Part shown: positions 37,467 to 47,728 of the stretch, in pieces
How positions within the stretch are numbered: position 1 is the first letter of the stretch
Layout: each line of letters opens with the position of its first letter
NCBI RefSeq assembly: GCF_003048835.2
Contig: NZ_CP060705.1
Location: 496,001-560,000, forward strand
Direction: 5' to 3'
Length of the DNA: 64,000 bases
DNA from: Campylobacter concisus
GTDB taxonomy: Bacteria > Campylobacterota > Campylobacteria > Campylobacterales > Campylobacteraceae
Translations under genes and position numbers: made by a program
Notes under the pieces: generated by a model
What the model saw: the letters and a program-made list of their open reading frames with translations, nothing else
The model's database searches: none
What the model was told of the DNA's origin: nothing

Positions 37467-39454
37467 ATGGGATTTAAGGGCTTATTTAAGCTTTCTCTTG
37501 CAGCAAGCGTGGCAGTTTGCGCAAACGCAGCAGGCGAGAGCGTGCTAAGCGGTGTTGAGGTGACAAGTAGCAGTGGTGGATACGGCGTTGATGATATCAA
37601 AATTTCAACTAGAAACGCTGGTCTGGCAAAAGACGTGATGAGGGACATCCCTGGTGTCTACGTGGGCGGCACAAACGGCATGAACCAAAAAATTTATATG
37701 CGTGGTGTGAGCGATCGCGGCCTAAATATCACGGTAGATGGCGCAAAACAAAATGGAAACACCTTTCACCACAACGCCGACTTATTGATCGATCCTGATC
37801 TCATAAAAGCTATCGACGTCGAGGTTGGCTCAAGATCGGTCGTAAATGGCTCTGGCGCGCTTGGCGGCTCGGTCGCTTTTAAAACGGTCGACGCAAGGGA
37901 CTTGCTTGAAAGCGGTGAGAAGATCGGCGCAAAGATAAAGACAGGATACGCCTCAAATAACAGCGAATTTTCTCAAGGTCTTATGCTCTTTACCGCCCCA
38001 GTTGAAGGGCTCGATTTTATAGCAGCTATTAATCACAAAGGTTACGGCTACGGCAAAAGTGGCAATAAAAGAAAGATAGGCGGCGACGGAAACGACCTTA
38101 GCTATCTTCTAAAGCTTGGTTATAGCTTCCTTGACGCGCATAGAATTTCTATCTCAAGAGAGCATAATGAATTTAAGGGTCTTTATCCTATGAGGGCCGA
38201 GTTTGGCAGCTGGTATAGTGACTCAAATGCTGTTGATAACCGCAAATATGAGCGCGATACGACAACGCTAAAGTATGAGTATAAGCCTAGCGATCTTTTA
38301 AATTTAGAGGTAACAGCATATAACACCGAGCACAAAAAAGATGACCCAGTCTTAAAAATTTTAGGCGTAAAGACAAACGGCATAAATGCAAAGGCTAAAA
38401 GCGTAGTCGAGAGCGGCGCTTTGACGCAGACGTTTAGATATGGCGCTGAGTTTTATCAAAGTAAAAATTTCAACAAACCAGATAATAACTACCCAGAAAA
38501 GGTAAATAACTACTCAGTTTATGCAGAAGATGCGCTAAATTTTAACTCGCTAACCATCACTCCATGCATCAGATATACGCACCATGAGCTAAAAGCTACG
38601 ACGGCAGAGCTGGAAATGTAAAGAGCTACACCTATAAATTTAATGAATTTACGCCAGCACTTGCGCTTGATTATGAAATTCTTAAAGGGCTAAATGCGTT
38701 TGCAAGCTATGCAAGAGTCTTTAGAGGGCCTGACGTCATGGAGTCGATGATGGCAGGTGGAAGCAGAAACTGGGAAGCAAACAAAGATCTGAAACCTACA
38801 ACTGGCAACAGCTACGAAACTGGTCTTAAATACCACGGCGATATAAATGAAGCTAGCTCATATAACCTCTCTGCAAAATATTTCATAACAAAATATAAAA
38901 ATTTAATAGTTGATAACAACACAGCAAATGGAGCTTTAAAGAGGATAAACGCTGGCGGAGCTGATATAAGCGGTATCGAGCTACTTGCAAGGCTAAATTT
39001 AGACGCACTTAGCCTAGCTGCTAGCTACACTCATCAAAATGTAAAATATAAAGATAGAGTCGCAAACCCAGCAAGGGGCGGATACTACACTTCAAACATC
39101 ATCGGCTACCGCGATCAAGGAGATAAATACACATTTAACGCAGAGTACGCATTTTCAAGGATCGATACGCTAATAGGCTACAACCTAATCTACTTTGCTT
39201 CAAAAAATACCGTCTCAGCTGGCGACGACAAGAGCGTCAAGATACCAAGCTATGCAGTTAGCGACATCTACGCTACCTATGCGCCAAGCAGCGGTAAATT
39301 TAAAGGGCTAGAGATAAATGCTGGAATTTACAACCTCTTTAACAAAGCATACGCTTCGCAGTCACAAAGAATGGCTGATTACACAGGCAGACAAGACACG
39401 ATAGACTGGGAGCCAGGTAGAAATTTCAAGGTAAATGTCTCTTATAAATTTTAG
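37467..39454 (+). pseudogene. TonB-dependent receptor (heme/hemoglobin type) with a frameshift
   Basis: The first part, 37467-38621, has a signal peptide (KLSLAASVAVCANA) and a plug domain with MRDIPGVYVGGTNGMNQ and IYMRGVSDRGLNITVDGAKQ, ending in TAA 38619. The same barrel goes on in a different frame (GNVKSYTYKFNEFTPALALDY from about 38612) to 39454, with the classic C-terminal NVSYKF ending in Phe. One missing base near 38602-38606 (ACGACGGCAGAGC; a third G would restore it) accounts for the break. Complete, it would be about 660 aa, resembling heme receptors such as ChuA. Both halves are otherwise well preserved, so the lesion is recent or an error. Confidence 0.85.
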
Positions 39455-39458
39455 CTTC

Positions 39459-39493
39459 ATGGCAAGGTGAGATCCTTGCCAAATTTCACTTTT
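39459..39493 (+). repeat. 35-bp hairpin repeat, copy 2
   Basis: An exact copy of 37241-37275, starting four bases after the receptor stop. The same 7-bp stem and T-rich tail can terminate the receptor transcript. Confidence 0.85.
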
Positions 39494-39582
39494 ACACAGC
39501 CTATTTTTCACGCCTCGCTTTTTGCTGTTTGATTTAAATTTAATATAGTATCATTTGTGCGACTAAACTTTCAGGGGAGAAA

Positions 39583-40929
39583 ATGAGGCAAAAGCACTTT
39601 GAAGTGGCAATTGTTGGAGCGGGCATTAGCGGGACGGCACTCTTTTACGAGTTGGCTGCATTTAGCGATATAAAAAAGGTCGCACTTTTAGAAAAATATG
39701 ACGGCGTAGCGACGCTAAATTCAAGCGGCAAGGGCAACTCGCAGACCATCCACTGCGGCGATATCGAGACAAACTACACGCTAGAAAAGGCAAAAAAGGT
39801 CTCACAAGTGGCAAACATGCCGGTAAAATACGCTCTAAAATACAACTTAGATGGTAAATATATGTTCGCTCATCAAAAGATGACGCTAGCCATCGGAGAT
39901 GCCGAAGTAGAGCGCATCAAGGAGCGATATGAGAGCTTTAAAGAGCTATTTCCTTATCTTGAAATTTATGACAAAGAGAAGTTAAAGCAGATCGAGCCAA
40001 ATGTCGTTTTTGACGCAAATGGCAACGAGCGCCCAGAAAACATCATCGCCATTGGTGCGCAAAATGGCCAGTATACGACGATGGACTTTGGTGGCGTGGC
40101 AAATTCGCTCGTGCAAAATGCGCTAAATTTAGGTGGGGAGGGCTATGAGATCAGCCTAAGTTCAGAAGTGACTGACATGAAAAAGGTGGGCGATACATTT
40201 CACATCAAGATAAATGACGGCGAGGTGATCACCGCAAACTACGTCGTAGTCGATGCTGGAGCGCACTCGCTATTTCTAGCTCACAAGATGGGTTACGGCC
40301 TTCATCTTAGCACGCTGCCAGTTGCTGGGAGCTTTTATTTTGCTAACAAGCGCCTGCTAAACGGCAAAGTCTATATGGTGCAAAACGACAAGCTGCCATT
40401 TGCCGCACTCCACGGCGACCCAGACATCCTAGCTAATGGCAACACTCGTTTTGGACCAACAGCCCTTGTCATACCAAAGCTTGAGAGATTTCACGGAAAT
40501 TCTAGCTTTTTTGACTTCTTAAAGTGCTTAAAATTTGATAAAAACGTCCTTGACGTCTTTACAAATTTACTTAAAGACGATGACATCAGGTCCTATATCC
40601 TAAGAAATTTCTTGTTTGAAGTGCCATTTATCAACAAAAAAGAATTTGTCAAAGACGCCAGAAAGATCGTGCCAAGCCTAAGCGAAAACGACCTAAGCTA
40701 TGCTGTAAATTTTGGCGGTGTAAGACCGCAGGTGATCGACCGCAACAAAAAACGGCTTGAGCTTGGCGAGGGCAAGATCAGCACAGGCGAGGGCATAAGC
40801 TTTAACATGACGCCAAGCCCAGGGGCTACTAGCTGTTTTAAGACGGCAAGGGCTGATATGGAGGAAATTTGCAAATTTTTGGGTAAAAATTTCGACGAAG
40901 AGAAATTTAACGCCGAGTTTTTTGGGTAG
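39583..40929 (+). CDS. mqo: FAD-dependent malate:quinone oxidoreductase
   Basis: This 448-aa protein has the dinucleotide motif VAIVGAGISGTALFYEL at residues 9-25, LLEKYDGVATLNSSGKGNSQTIH, GQYTTMDFGGVA near 167 and VVDAGAHSLFLAHKMG near 222. This is the epsilonproteobacterial Mqo type, which oxidises malate to oxaloacetate and passes electrons to menaquinone at the inner membrane. It completes the citric acid cycle beside the fumarate reductase at 47811. It starts after CAGGGGAGAAA. Confidence 0.85.
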   Translation: MRQKHFEVAIVGAGISGTALFYELAAFSDIKKVALLEKYDGVATLNSSGKGNSQTIHCGDIETNYTLEKAKKVSQVANMPVKYALKYNLDGKYMFAHQKMTLAIGDAEVERIKERYESFKELFPYLEIYDKEKLKQIEPNVVFDANGNERPENIIAIGAQNGQYTTMDFGGVANSLVQNALNLGGEGYEISLSSEVTDMKKVGDTFHIKINDGEVITANYVVVDAGAHSLFLAHKMGYGLHLSTLPVAGSFYFANKRLLNGKVYMVQNDKLPFAALHGDPDILANGNTRFGPTALVIPKLERFHGNSSFFDFLKCLKFDKNVLDVFTNLLKDDDIRSYILRNFLFEVPFINKKEFVKDARKIVPSLSENDLSYAVNFGGVRPQVIDRNKKRLELGEGKISTGEGISFNMTPSPGATSCFKTARADMEEICKFLGKNFDEEKFNAEFFG

Positions 40930-40965
40930 AAGTGAGCATTTGATATTTTTAAAAAAGGTGTAGAT

Positions 40966-41643
40966 ATGTCAAAAACAGCACAACAAAGAAAAGATGAGAG
41001 CATAAAAATTTTAAAACAAGAGGGAGTGGCAGTGCTTGAGAGCTTGCCGCTTCGCTACGAAAACAGTGAAGTTACGCCAAGAGACGTGGACGAGATAGTA
41101 AGGCGTGCAGTTTGTTCATTTACAGCGATCATGTGTGCTTGCACGATCCGTGATGAGGGCTCTTTGGGCAAAGAAAATATGGCGTGGGCAAAGAGCTTTT
41201 TAGGCGATGCCTACGAAGGACTTAGCGTAAAAGAAAAAGAGGTCATTGAGGATAGAGCTGATATGGACACGGCTGTGAATATGGGCTGGAAATATGAGTC
41301 GCTTTGGGTACTTCTTTGGGCGCTTGGCATCGCTGAAGATATCGGCCAGATGGATAAAATTTGCGACTGTGAGTTTGTGATGAACGTCTTTAGAGATGGT
41401 GGGCTAAAAAGCCGCTCAAAGCTTCGTAGCATGGATGAAATTTTAAGCAAACTTGATCTAGTTTATCGCTACCACTGGGCGTGCGTAAATGCAAGAGTAA
41501 ATGGCAAAAAAGCGGCCGGACTTGATGAAGAGGTCGTTATGGAGAGGCGTGCAGGACTTGAGTGGTTATGCTGCAAAGGGCAGGAAAATGACGACTTGAG
41601 CACTGAGTTTAACTGCTGGGACTATCCTGATCTAAACACTTGA
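40966..41643 (+). CDS. DUF4272 domain protein
   Basis: This 225-aa soluble protein shows the DUF4272 pattern: QRKDESIKILKQEGV at the start, NMGWKYESLWVLLWALGIAEDIG in the centre (near 105), LRSMDEILSKLDLVYRYHWA and a C-terminal GLEWLCCKG. The family function is unknown. It lies 36 bases after mqo and may share its transcript; a 13-bp hairpin follows its stop. Confidence 0.75.
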   Translation: MSKTAQQRKDESIKILKQEGVAVLESLPLRYENSEVTPRDVDEIVRRAVCSFTAIMCACTIRDEGSLGKENMAWAKSFLGDAYEGLSVKEKEVIEDRADMDTAVNMGWKYESLWVLLWALGIAEDIGQMDKICDCEFVMNVFRDGGLKSRSKLRSMDEILSKLDLVYRYHWACVNARVNGKKAAGLDEEVVMERRAGLEWLCCKGQENDDLSTEFNCWDYPDLNT

Positions 41644-41649
41644 TCTAAG

Positions 41650-41679
41650 AAATTTTAAGCTCAAATGAGCTTAAAATTT
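41650..41679 (+). terminator. Terminator hairpin after the DUF4272 gene
   Basis: AAATTTTAAGCTC (41650-41662) is a perfect inverted repeat of GAGCTTAAAATTT (41667-41679) with loop AAAT. The A- and T-rich arm ends allow action in either direction. The rest of the gap to 41840 holds only a small TAAGCT/AGCTTA hairpin (41801-41817) that could end the minus-strand gene. Confidence 0.7.
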
Positions 41680-41840
41680 ATCTTAATGTAAATGCTATAG
41701 GAAAGCGAAGATATCGAGCTTCTTTTGGCTTTGGAAACTCAGAGTTTGCTTTCTACCTCGCTTTTAATAAGTGGCTAAAATGCTCATATATATATCGCAA
41801 TAAGCTTAACTAGCTTAGTACGGTTTAAACGGTAGAAAAA

Positions 41841-43430
41841 CTAACTCTCAAGTCCTAAATTTGCTCTGTATTCTTCGTATGTGCCTTTAAAATCAACGAC
41901 TTCGCCATTACCTTTTAGGTGTAAAATTCTATTTGCAAAGGCGTCTATCAGCTCCCTGTCGTGGCTCACGCAGATGACTGAGCCATTGAAGTTGTAAAAC
42001 GCCTCACCAAGCGCGATGATAGCCTCGAGGTCGAGGTGGTTGTTTGGCTCGTCCATAACAAGCAAATTTGGTCTATGAAGCATGAGCTGAGCTAGTCTTA
42101 CTCGGTGTTTTTCGCCACCGCTTAGCGCTCCGACTGCTTTTTCTTGCTCAGCGCCACTAAAAAGCATCCTGCCAAGGCACTTTCTGATCTCGTCGATGTC
42201 CTTGTTTTTGGCATCTTGTAAGTACTCATAAAGCTTTAGCTCGCCATCTATCTTATTTACCGTATCTTGCGCAAAATATCCTAGCTCGATGGTCGCACCT
42301 ATATGCACTTCGCCCGCGTCAGGCTTTATCTCGCCCATTATGATCTTACAAAGTGTGCTTTTACCAACGCCGTTGTGGCCGATGATAGCTAGTTTGTCGC
42401 CCTTTTCAAGCTTAAAGTTAAAGTTTTCAAATATCACTTTATCATCAAATTTCTTGCTTACATTTTTAAGCTCTATTAGCTCATTGCCTATCTCGCGGTT
42501 TGCACGAAATAGTATGCTTGGATCACGCCTGCTTGATACTGCGATCTCTGCTATGTCAAGCTTTTCAAGCTGCTTAGCACGTGAAGTCGCCTGCTTTGCC
42601 TTGCTCGCATTTGCTGAAAATCTCGCGATAAATTTCTCCAGCTCCTCTTTCTCTTTTAGCTTCTTGTCACGCTCCATATCATGCTGCTTTGCGATCAAAT
42701 TTGCAGCCATATACCAGTCGTCGTAGTTGCCTGAAAACTCGCGAATTTTCTTAAAATCCACGTCCAAAATATTTGTGCAAACTCTATTTAAAAAGTGCCT
42801 GTCGTGGCTGATAACCACAAGCGTGCCCTCGTGGCGGTTTAGCTCGTTTTCTAGCCATGCGATCGCGTCTATATCAAGGTTGTTTGTTGGCTCGTCTAAA
42901 AACAAGATGTCTGGCTTTGGAAAGAGCACCTGGGCTAGCAAAACCTTAACTTTATCTGAGTTTTCGACCTCGCTCATAAGCTTATCAAATTCATTTAGCC
43001 CTAGCGAGCTTAAAATTTTTTCTATCCTAGTCTCATACTCGTAGCTTGGATCCTCCTCAGCGCTTATCATCTCAAGCTCGCTTAAGCGCTCATTTATCTC
43101 ATCTGTAAATTCCTCACTCATATAGAGCTTCTCTTTCTCTTTGACAGCGTTGTATAGGCGTTTGTTACCATAAAGCACCGCATCTTTTAACGTGAAATTT
43201 TCAAACGCAAACTGATCTTGCCCAAGCACGCCAACTTTTAGTCCATTTTCTATGATGATCTCGCCGCTAGTTGGCTCGATAGCTCCGCTTAAAATTTTTA
43301 AAAATGTCGATTTACCAGCGCCATTTGCACCGATGAGCCCGTATCTGTTGTGGCGATTTAGCTTTAAATTTACATCCTCAAATAGCAAACTACTTGCAAA
43401 TCTTTGAGTAAGTCCCCTAACTTCTAACAT
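41841..43430 (-). CDS. ABC-F family ATP-binding protein (YbiT-like)
   Basis: This 529-aa protein has two ABC domains in one chain and no membrane segments: Walker A GANGAGKST near 36 and GHNGVGKST near 352, Walker B LFLDEPTNNLD and LVMDEPNNHLD, signature ALSGGEKHRVRLAQ, and a charged linker. ABC-F proteins of the YbiT/EttA kind work on ribosomes; an antibiotic-protection role is not indicated. It is monocistronic or first of a minus-strand unit. Confidence 0.9.
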   Translation of the reverse strand: MLEVRGLTQRFASSLLFEDVNLKLNRHNRYGLIGANGAGKSTFLKILSGAIEPTSGEIIIENGLKVGVLGQDQFAFENFTLKDAVLYGNKRLYNAVKEKEKLYMSEEFTDEINERLSELEMISAEEDPSYEYETRIEKILSSLGLNEFDKLMSEVENSDKVKVLLAQVLFPKPDILFLDEPTNNLDIDAIAWLENELNRHEGTLVVISHDRHFLNRVCTNILDVDFKKIREFSGNYDDWYMAANLIAKQHDMERDKKLKEKEELEKFIARFSANASKAKQATSRAKQLEKLDIAEIAVSSRRDPSILFRANREIGNELIELKNVSKKFDDKVIFENFNFKLEKGDKLAIIGHNGVGKSTLCKIIMGEIKPDAGEVHIGATIELGYFAQDTVNKIDGELKLYEYLQDAKNKDIDEIRKCLGRMLFSGAEQEKAVGALSGGEKHRVRLAQLMLHRPNLLVMDEPNNHLDLEAIIALGEAFYNFNGSVICVSHDRELIDAFANRILHLKGNGEVVDFKGTYEEYRANLGLES

Positions 43431-43490
43431 TATTTTTCCTTGAATTTATTTTTTGCGATTTTGCCTTAAATTTGATTAAAAAGCCATTTG

Positions 43491-44036
43491 CTACTTTAGC
43501 CTAAAATGCCCCGTGATCTTGTAGCTATAAAGTATGTTTTCTTCTTGCACACCAGAGCCGATATTGTGAATGACAAGCGGTATTTTGGCGTAAAATTTAT
43601 CTGAGATCACGCCGATGTGAGGCAAATTTCCTGGTAGCGTCCAAGTGACGATATCGCCTGGTAAAAATTTATCATCACTTACCTCAAAACCTTTTCTTTT
43701 TAGATAGGTAGCGATGTTTAAAACACGCCTGTGATCGATGTTTTTATCAGCCTTTTTAAGTCCCCATTTTTTAGGATAAGCTGAAAAATTTTTGCTCATA
43801 TCTTCAAAAATGAGCCTTTGCAGATCCATATCTTGATGCCGCAAAGCCCTTACTACAACGTCGGTACAAACGCCCTTTTTGATATCCACGTCGCCCATTG
43901 GGTAAGCGAGCCGCTCGTAGCTTGGATCGTAACTTATCGTCACGCCGATCTGCGATCTAGCGTCATTTACAAATTTATTCGCCGAAAAGGCAAAAATTTG
44001 CGTGGCAAAAAGAGCTAAAAGTAGAAATTTCTTCAT
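43491..44036 (-). CDS. DUF1287 periplasmic protein
   Basis: This 181-aa exported protein has signal peptide KKFLLLALFATQIFAFS, then the DUF1287 features: DARSQIGVTISYDPSY, GVCTDVVVRALR with a likely nucleophile Cys, LPGDIVTWTLPG and LPHIGVISDK with the matching His. The Cys/His arrangement recalls NlpC/P60-type hydrolases, so cell-wall action is possible but unproven. It starts three bases after pgi ends. Confidence 0.82.
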   Translation of the reverse strand: MKKFLLLALFATQIFAFSANKFVNDARSQIGVTISYDPSYERLAYPMGDVDIKKGVCTDVVVRALRHQDMDLQRLIFEDMSKNFSAYPKKWGLKKADKNIDHRRVLNIATYLKRKGFEVSDDKFLPGDIVTWTLPGNLPHIGVISDKFYAKIPLVIHNIGSGVQEENILYSYKITGHFRLK

Positions 44037-44039
44037 TTT

Positions 44040-45260
44040 CTACTTTAAAAGCATGGTTTTTAAGATACGTTTTCCTATCTCAACGCCTGGCTGATCGTAT
44101 GTGTTGATGCCTAGCATGATACCAGTGGCTGAGGTTAGTAGCTCGTAGTAAAAAATGAGCCAGCCAGCGTGAAACTCATCAAGCCTCTCAAGCGTGATCG
44201 TATCGACACTTATGCCCTCTTGCACCAGCGCCATAGCCGTCGCGTCGCACTGCAAATTTATAAGCTCATTTAGGCTTAGACCCGCCACAAAATCGCACTC
44301 TTCAAGCCCTTTTAGGCTCAAATTCGGGATAGTCTTGTCGCTTGCGTGATCTTTTATCTTTATAAATGTCACACTCTTATCTTTTACGCCGTCCATGATA
44401 AGCTGCAAAAAGCTGTGTTGATCACGACTGCCAACAAGTCCAACTGGCGTAAGGCCTACCCTTTTATAGCCTCTTTTTTTACCAAGGCTCTCAGCCCAAA
44501 GCTGCACGTACCAGTCGTTAAATTCAAAAAATCTATCGCAATAGCTAAAAATGACATTTATGCTGGCATTTCTGCTAGTAGCGTAGTGGTAGGCTTTTGC
44601 GACTATGGAGCTATCTTTTTGCTCGATGTATTGCTTCTTGCAAGCAAGCGCGCCATCTAAAAGTGCCTTTATATCGTAGCCACAGATACCAAGAGGCACA
44701 AGGCCGATCGCACTTAGCACGCTAAATCTCCCACCAACATTTTTTGGGATATTAAAAAATTTAATGCCATTTTCTTTGGCAAAATTTTCTAAATTTGTGC
44801 CTGGATCAGTTATGATGAGGAAATTTTTGCCTAAATTTTGAGGCTTAAAGTCATCAAGTAAGCACTTAAAAATAGTGATCGTCTCGATCGTGTTGCCTGA
44901 TTTTGAGCTTATTACAAAAAGCGTCTCGTCAAATTTAACCCCATCAAGCGTGCTTTTGTAGCTACAAGGATCGACATTGTCTAAAAATAAAAGCTCTCTT
45001 TTTATCCCCTTTGTGCCTTCAAGCATTGATTTTAGCGCTTTTACGCCAAGACTGCTGCCGCCAATGCCAACAAGTACTACATTTTTGATATGAGCTAGCC
45101 CCTTTTCATACTCCCGGGTCTCGCCAAGCAAATTTTGCCCAAGAGCTGGTAGGTGGTAGTAGCCTATCTCGCCGCTTTCGTACTCGTCGTTTATGCGTTT
45201 GGCGTAGGAGTCGATGACCTCGCTGCTTGCAAAGTTAAATTTGAATGAAGTCTCTATCAT
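44040..45260 (-). CDS. pgi: Glucose-6-phosphate isomerase
   Basis: This 406-aa enzyme interconverts glucose-6-P and fructose-6-P, for gluconeogenesis and glycan precursors in Campylobacter. It has VGIGGSSLGVKAL near 66, FVISSKSGNTIET near 118, the catalytic Glu in LWAESLGKKRGYKRVGLTPVGLVGSRDQHS near 265, and the terminal GVEIGKRI. It is shorter than E. coli Pgi, as in epsilonproteobacteria. It overlaps galU by 4 nt. Confidence 0.94.
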   Translation of the reverse strand: MIETSFKFNFASSEVIDSYAKRINDEYESGEIGYYHLPALGQNLLGETREYEKGLAHIKNVVLVGIGGSSLGVKALKSMLEGTKGIKRELLFLDNVDPCSYKSTLDGVKFDETLFVISSKSGNTIETITIFKCLLDDFKPQNLGKNFLIITDPGTNLENFAKENGIKFFNIPKNVGGRFSVLSAIGLVPLGICGYDIKALLDGALACKKQYIEQKDSSIVAKAYHYATSRNASINVIFSYCDRFFEFNDWYVQLWAESLGKKRGYKRVGLTPVGLVGSRDQHSFLQLIMDGVKDKSVTFIKIKDHASDKTIPNLSLKGLEECDFVAGLSLNELINLQCDATAMALVQEGISVDTITLERLDEFHAGWLIFYYELLTSATGIMLGINTYDQPGVEIGKRILKTMLLK

Positions 45261-46078
45261 TTACTGCGCTCGTAAAAGAAATTTGTAGCCTCGACAAAGC
45301 CATCGATACTGCCACAATCAAACCTTTTGCCCTTAAATTTATAAGCTAGCACCATGCCATCTTTTGCCTGCGTTTTTAGTGCGTCTGTGATCTGAATTTC
45401 TCCGTTTTTGCCTGGTTTTGTTCGCTCTAAGATGTTAAAAATATCTGGCGTTAGGATGTAGCGCCCAATTATCGCTAAATTTGTCGGAGCCTCAGCAGGA
45501 TCAGGTTTTTCAACCATATCATCAACCATTATAAGATCATCTTCTATAAACCTACCACTTACGACGCCATAAGACTTGGTCTGCTCTTTTGGCACTTCCA
45601 TCACAGCAACTACGCTGCAGCGATACTTTTCATAAATTTTAACCATCTGCGAAAGCACGCCCTCGCCGTTTTCATTTATGCACAGATCATCTGCCAAAAT
45701 GACCCCAAAAGCCTCGTCACGAACTAGCGTTTTACCCGTATAAATGGCGTGTCCAAGCCCTTTCATAGCATTTTGCCTAGTAAATGAAAACGTGCATGAG
45801 TTCATTAAATTTCTAACTTCGCTAAGCAGTGACTCTTTTTGGCTGCCTGCGATCTCTTTTTCTAGCTCGTAGCTAATGTCAAAATAGTCCTCAAGCGCCC
45901 TTTTTCCGCGTCCTGTGACAAAGGCCATATTATCCATGCCGGCCTCAAGCGCCTCATCAACGCCGTAGTGAATGAGCGGTTTTGTAAGGATCGGTAGCAT
46001 CTCTTTTGGGAGCGATTTTGTAGCTGGTAAAAACCTCGTTCCATATCCAGCCGCTGGAAATAGGCAAGTTTGTATCAT
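45257..46078 (-). CDS. galU: UTP-glucose-1-phosphate uridylyltransferase
   Basis: This 273-aa nucleotidyltransferase has the G-rich motif FPAAGYGTRFLPATKSLPKEMLP, VTGRGKRALEDYFD, FGVILADDLC and MVEKPDPAEAP. It makes UDP-glucose, the entry point for galE and ugd here and for the LOS glucosyltransferase at 2268. It is first in the minus-strand pair galU-pgi; the promoter lies in 46079-46203. Confidence 0.95.
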   Translation of the reverse strand: MIQTCLFPAAGYGTRFLPATKSLPKEMLPILTKPLIHYGVDEALEAGMDNMAFVTGRGKRALEDYFDISYELEKEIAGSQKESLLSEVRNLMNSCTFSFTRQNAMKGLGHAIYTGKTLVRDEAFGVILADDLCINENGEGVLSQMVKIYEKYRCSVVAVMEVPKEQTKSYGVVSGRFIEDDLIMVDDMVEKPDPAEAPTNLAIIGRYILTPDIFNILERTKPGKNGEIQITDALKTQAKDGMVLAYKFKGKRFDCGSIDGFVEATNFFYERSK

Positions 46079-46203
46079 TTTAGTCCTTCGTGAAAAATTG
46101 CAAAATTCTACTATCTTTTCCTTAATAATATAAATTTGTCTGAATTTACAAGGCTTTAATTAGCAAATTGATAAGATTTTTAAAATTTTAAAAAAGGGCA
46201 AAT

Positions 46204-46839
46204 TTGCAGACGATTGATAGGATTTTTAAAGCTCAGCTTGATATAAAAAAGTCAAATTTCTTAGCATTTTTATGCCCGATAAGCTCGTTTAAAAGCTTGC
46301 ATGAGCGCCTAAAAGAGGAGCATTTTAAGGCTGTTCACGTAGTTTGGGCGACAAGAGAGCTAAACAAATACGGGCAAATAGTCGAAAATCAAAGTGATGA
46401 CGGCGAGCCAAAGGGCACTAGCGGCCAGCCAAGTCTAAATGCCCTGCGTGGCGCCAAACTAATAAACGTTGGGGTCTTGATAGTTCGCTACTTTGGCGGG
46501 ATAAAGCTTGGCACTGGAGGGCTTGTAAGAGCCTACTCAGGGGCTGTGAATGAAGCGATAAATGAAGCGATAAAAGATGGTGGCGTGATCAAATTTGAGA
46601 TAAAAGATGAGATCAAATTTTTTGCCCCTTTTTCACTGATGAGCCGTTTTGAGCACTATTTTTCCACTAAAAATTTAAGTGAATTTGAAAGAGAATTTAA
46701 TGATACTGGAGCGATCTGGAGCGTAAATTTAAACGAAGCCGAGTTTGCTGAGCTGTTTAAATTTTGCAAAGAATTTGAAGCAAGCGAGTTTAAATTTCTA
46801 GCCTTGCCACTTGGTAGCAAAGCGCTGTTTATTTATTAA
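46204..46839 (+). CDS. YigZ/IMPACT family protein
   Basis: This 211-aa protein has the UPF0029 signature SDDGEPKGTSGQPSLNALRG near 62 followed by VGVLIVRYFGGIKLGTGGLVRAYS. The C-terminal domain is EF-G-like. Its function is unclear, with roles in translation stress suggested for the family. The start is TTG at 46204 with AAAAGGG upstream; no ATG is available before the conserved region. Confidence 0.85.
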   Translation: MQTIDRIFKAQLDIKKSNFLAFLCPISSFKSLHERLKEEHFKAVHVVWATRELNKYGQIVENQSDDGEPKGTSGQPSLNALRGAKLINVGVLIVRYFGGIKLGTGGLVRAYSGAVNEAINEAIKDGGVIKFEIKDEIKFFAPFSLMSRFEHYFSTKNLSEFEREFNDTGAIWSVNLNEAEFAELFKFCKEFEASEFKFLALPLGSKALFIY

Positions 46840-46875
46840 TTGTAAAATCGCATAAATTTAAAAAGAAAGTAAAAA

Positions 46876-47691
46876 ATGGAAATTTGGAACGACATTTATA
46901 ACCACTTTAACCCAGTCGCCTTTAGCCTCTTTGGCTTTAGCGTGCATTGGTATGGGCTTATGTATATTTTGGCCCTTGTTTTAGCACTTGCCATGGCAAA
47001 GTATCTCGTTAAAAAAGATGATATCCCTATATCAAATCAGCTTTTGGATAACTACTTTTTTTGGGTAGAGATAGGCGTTATTTTGGGCGCTAGACTTGGC
47101 TGGGTTTTAGTTTATTCAGGTGAAGCAAGTTACTATCTAACGCAGCCTTGGCAAATTTTTAACCCTTTTCACAACGGCGAGTTTATAGGAATTCGCGGTA
47201 TGAGCTATCACGGCGCCGTGGTTGGCTTTTTGCTAGCGACAATTTTATTTTGCAAAAGATATAAGCAAAACGCTTGGCAGCTACTTGATCTTTGCGCCAT
47301 CTGCATACCTTTTGGCTACACCTTTGGCAGGATAGGAAATTTCTTAAATCAAGAGCTTTTTGGACGCGTCACAGACGTGCCTTGGGCAATAAATGTCTTT
47401 GGTCAGCCAAGACATCCAAGCCAGCTTTACGAGGCATTCTTAGAAGGTTTAGTTATTTTTGTCATTTTATTTTTATATAGAAAATATAAGAAATTTAATG
47501 GTGAACTCATAGCACTTTATGCCATTTTATACACATTTGCAAGATTTATTTGCGAGTTTTACAGAGAGCCTGATTCTGGACTTGGATTTATTATCTTTGG
47601 TCTATCGATGGGGCAAATTTTATCACTTATTATGTGTGGGCTCGGAATTTTTGTCTATATTAAACTTTATAAGAGTTTTACGAAAATTTAA
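46876..47691 (+). CDS. lgt: Prolipoprotein diacylglyceryl transferase
   Basis: This 271-aa polytopic enzyme moves diacylglycerol from phosphatidylglycerol to the lipobox Cys of prolipoproteins, for example the binding protein at 60665. Essential residues appear in [12 protein letters not shown] near 115 and [17 protein letters not shown] near 153, and RHPSQLYEA near 175. Seven hydrophobic stretches are visible. It lies 36 bases after the YigZ gene. Confidence 0.95.
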   Translation: MEIWNDIYNHFNPVAFSLFGFSVHWYGLMYILALVLALAMAKYLVKKDDIPISNQLLDNYFFWVEIGVILGARLGWVLVYSGEASYYLTQPWQIFNPFHNGEFIGIRGMSYHGAVVGFLLATILFCKRYKQNAWQLLDLCAICIPFGYTFGRIGNFLNQELFGRVTDVPWAINVFGQPRHPSQLYEAFLEGLVIFVILFLYRKYKKFNGELIALYAILYTFARFICEFYREPDSGLGFIIFGLSMGQILSLIMCGLGIFVYIKLYKSFTKI

Positions 47692-47728
47692 TGTCAATAT
47701 TTAAAATTTATTAAAGTAAAGTTCTGAT

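Noticed and set aside
41690-41840. A small gene or RNA between the DUF4272 and ABC-F genes
   Set aside because: Only weak short hairpins and no ribosome site with an ORF of useful length were found.
41841-43430. ABC-F protein as an antibiotic resistance factor
   Set aside because: The sequence looks like housekeeping YbiT-type, without a long extended interdomain arm or resistance context.
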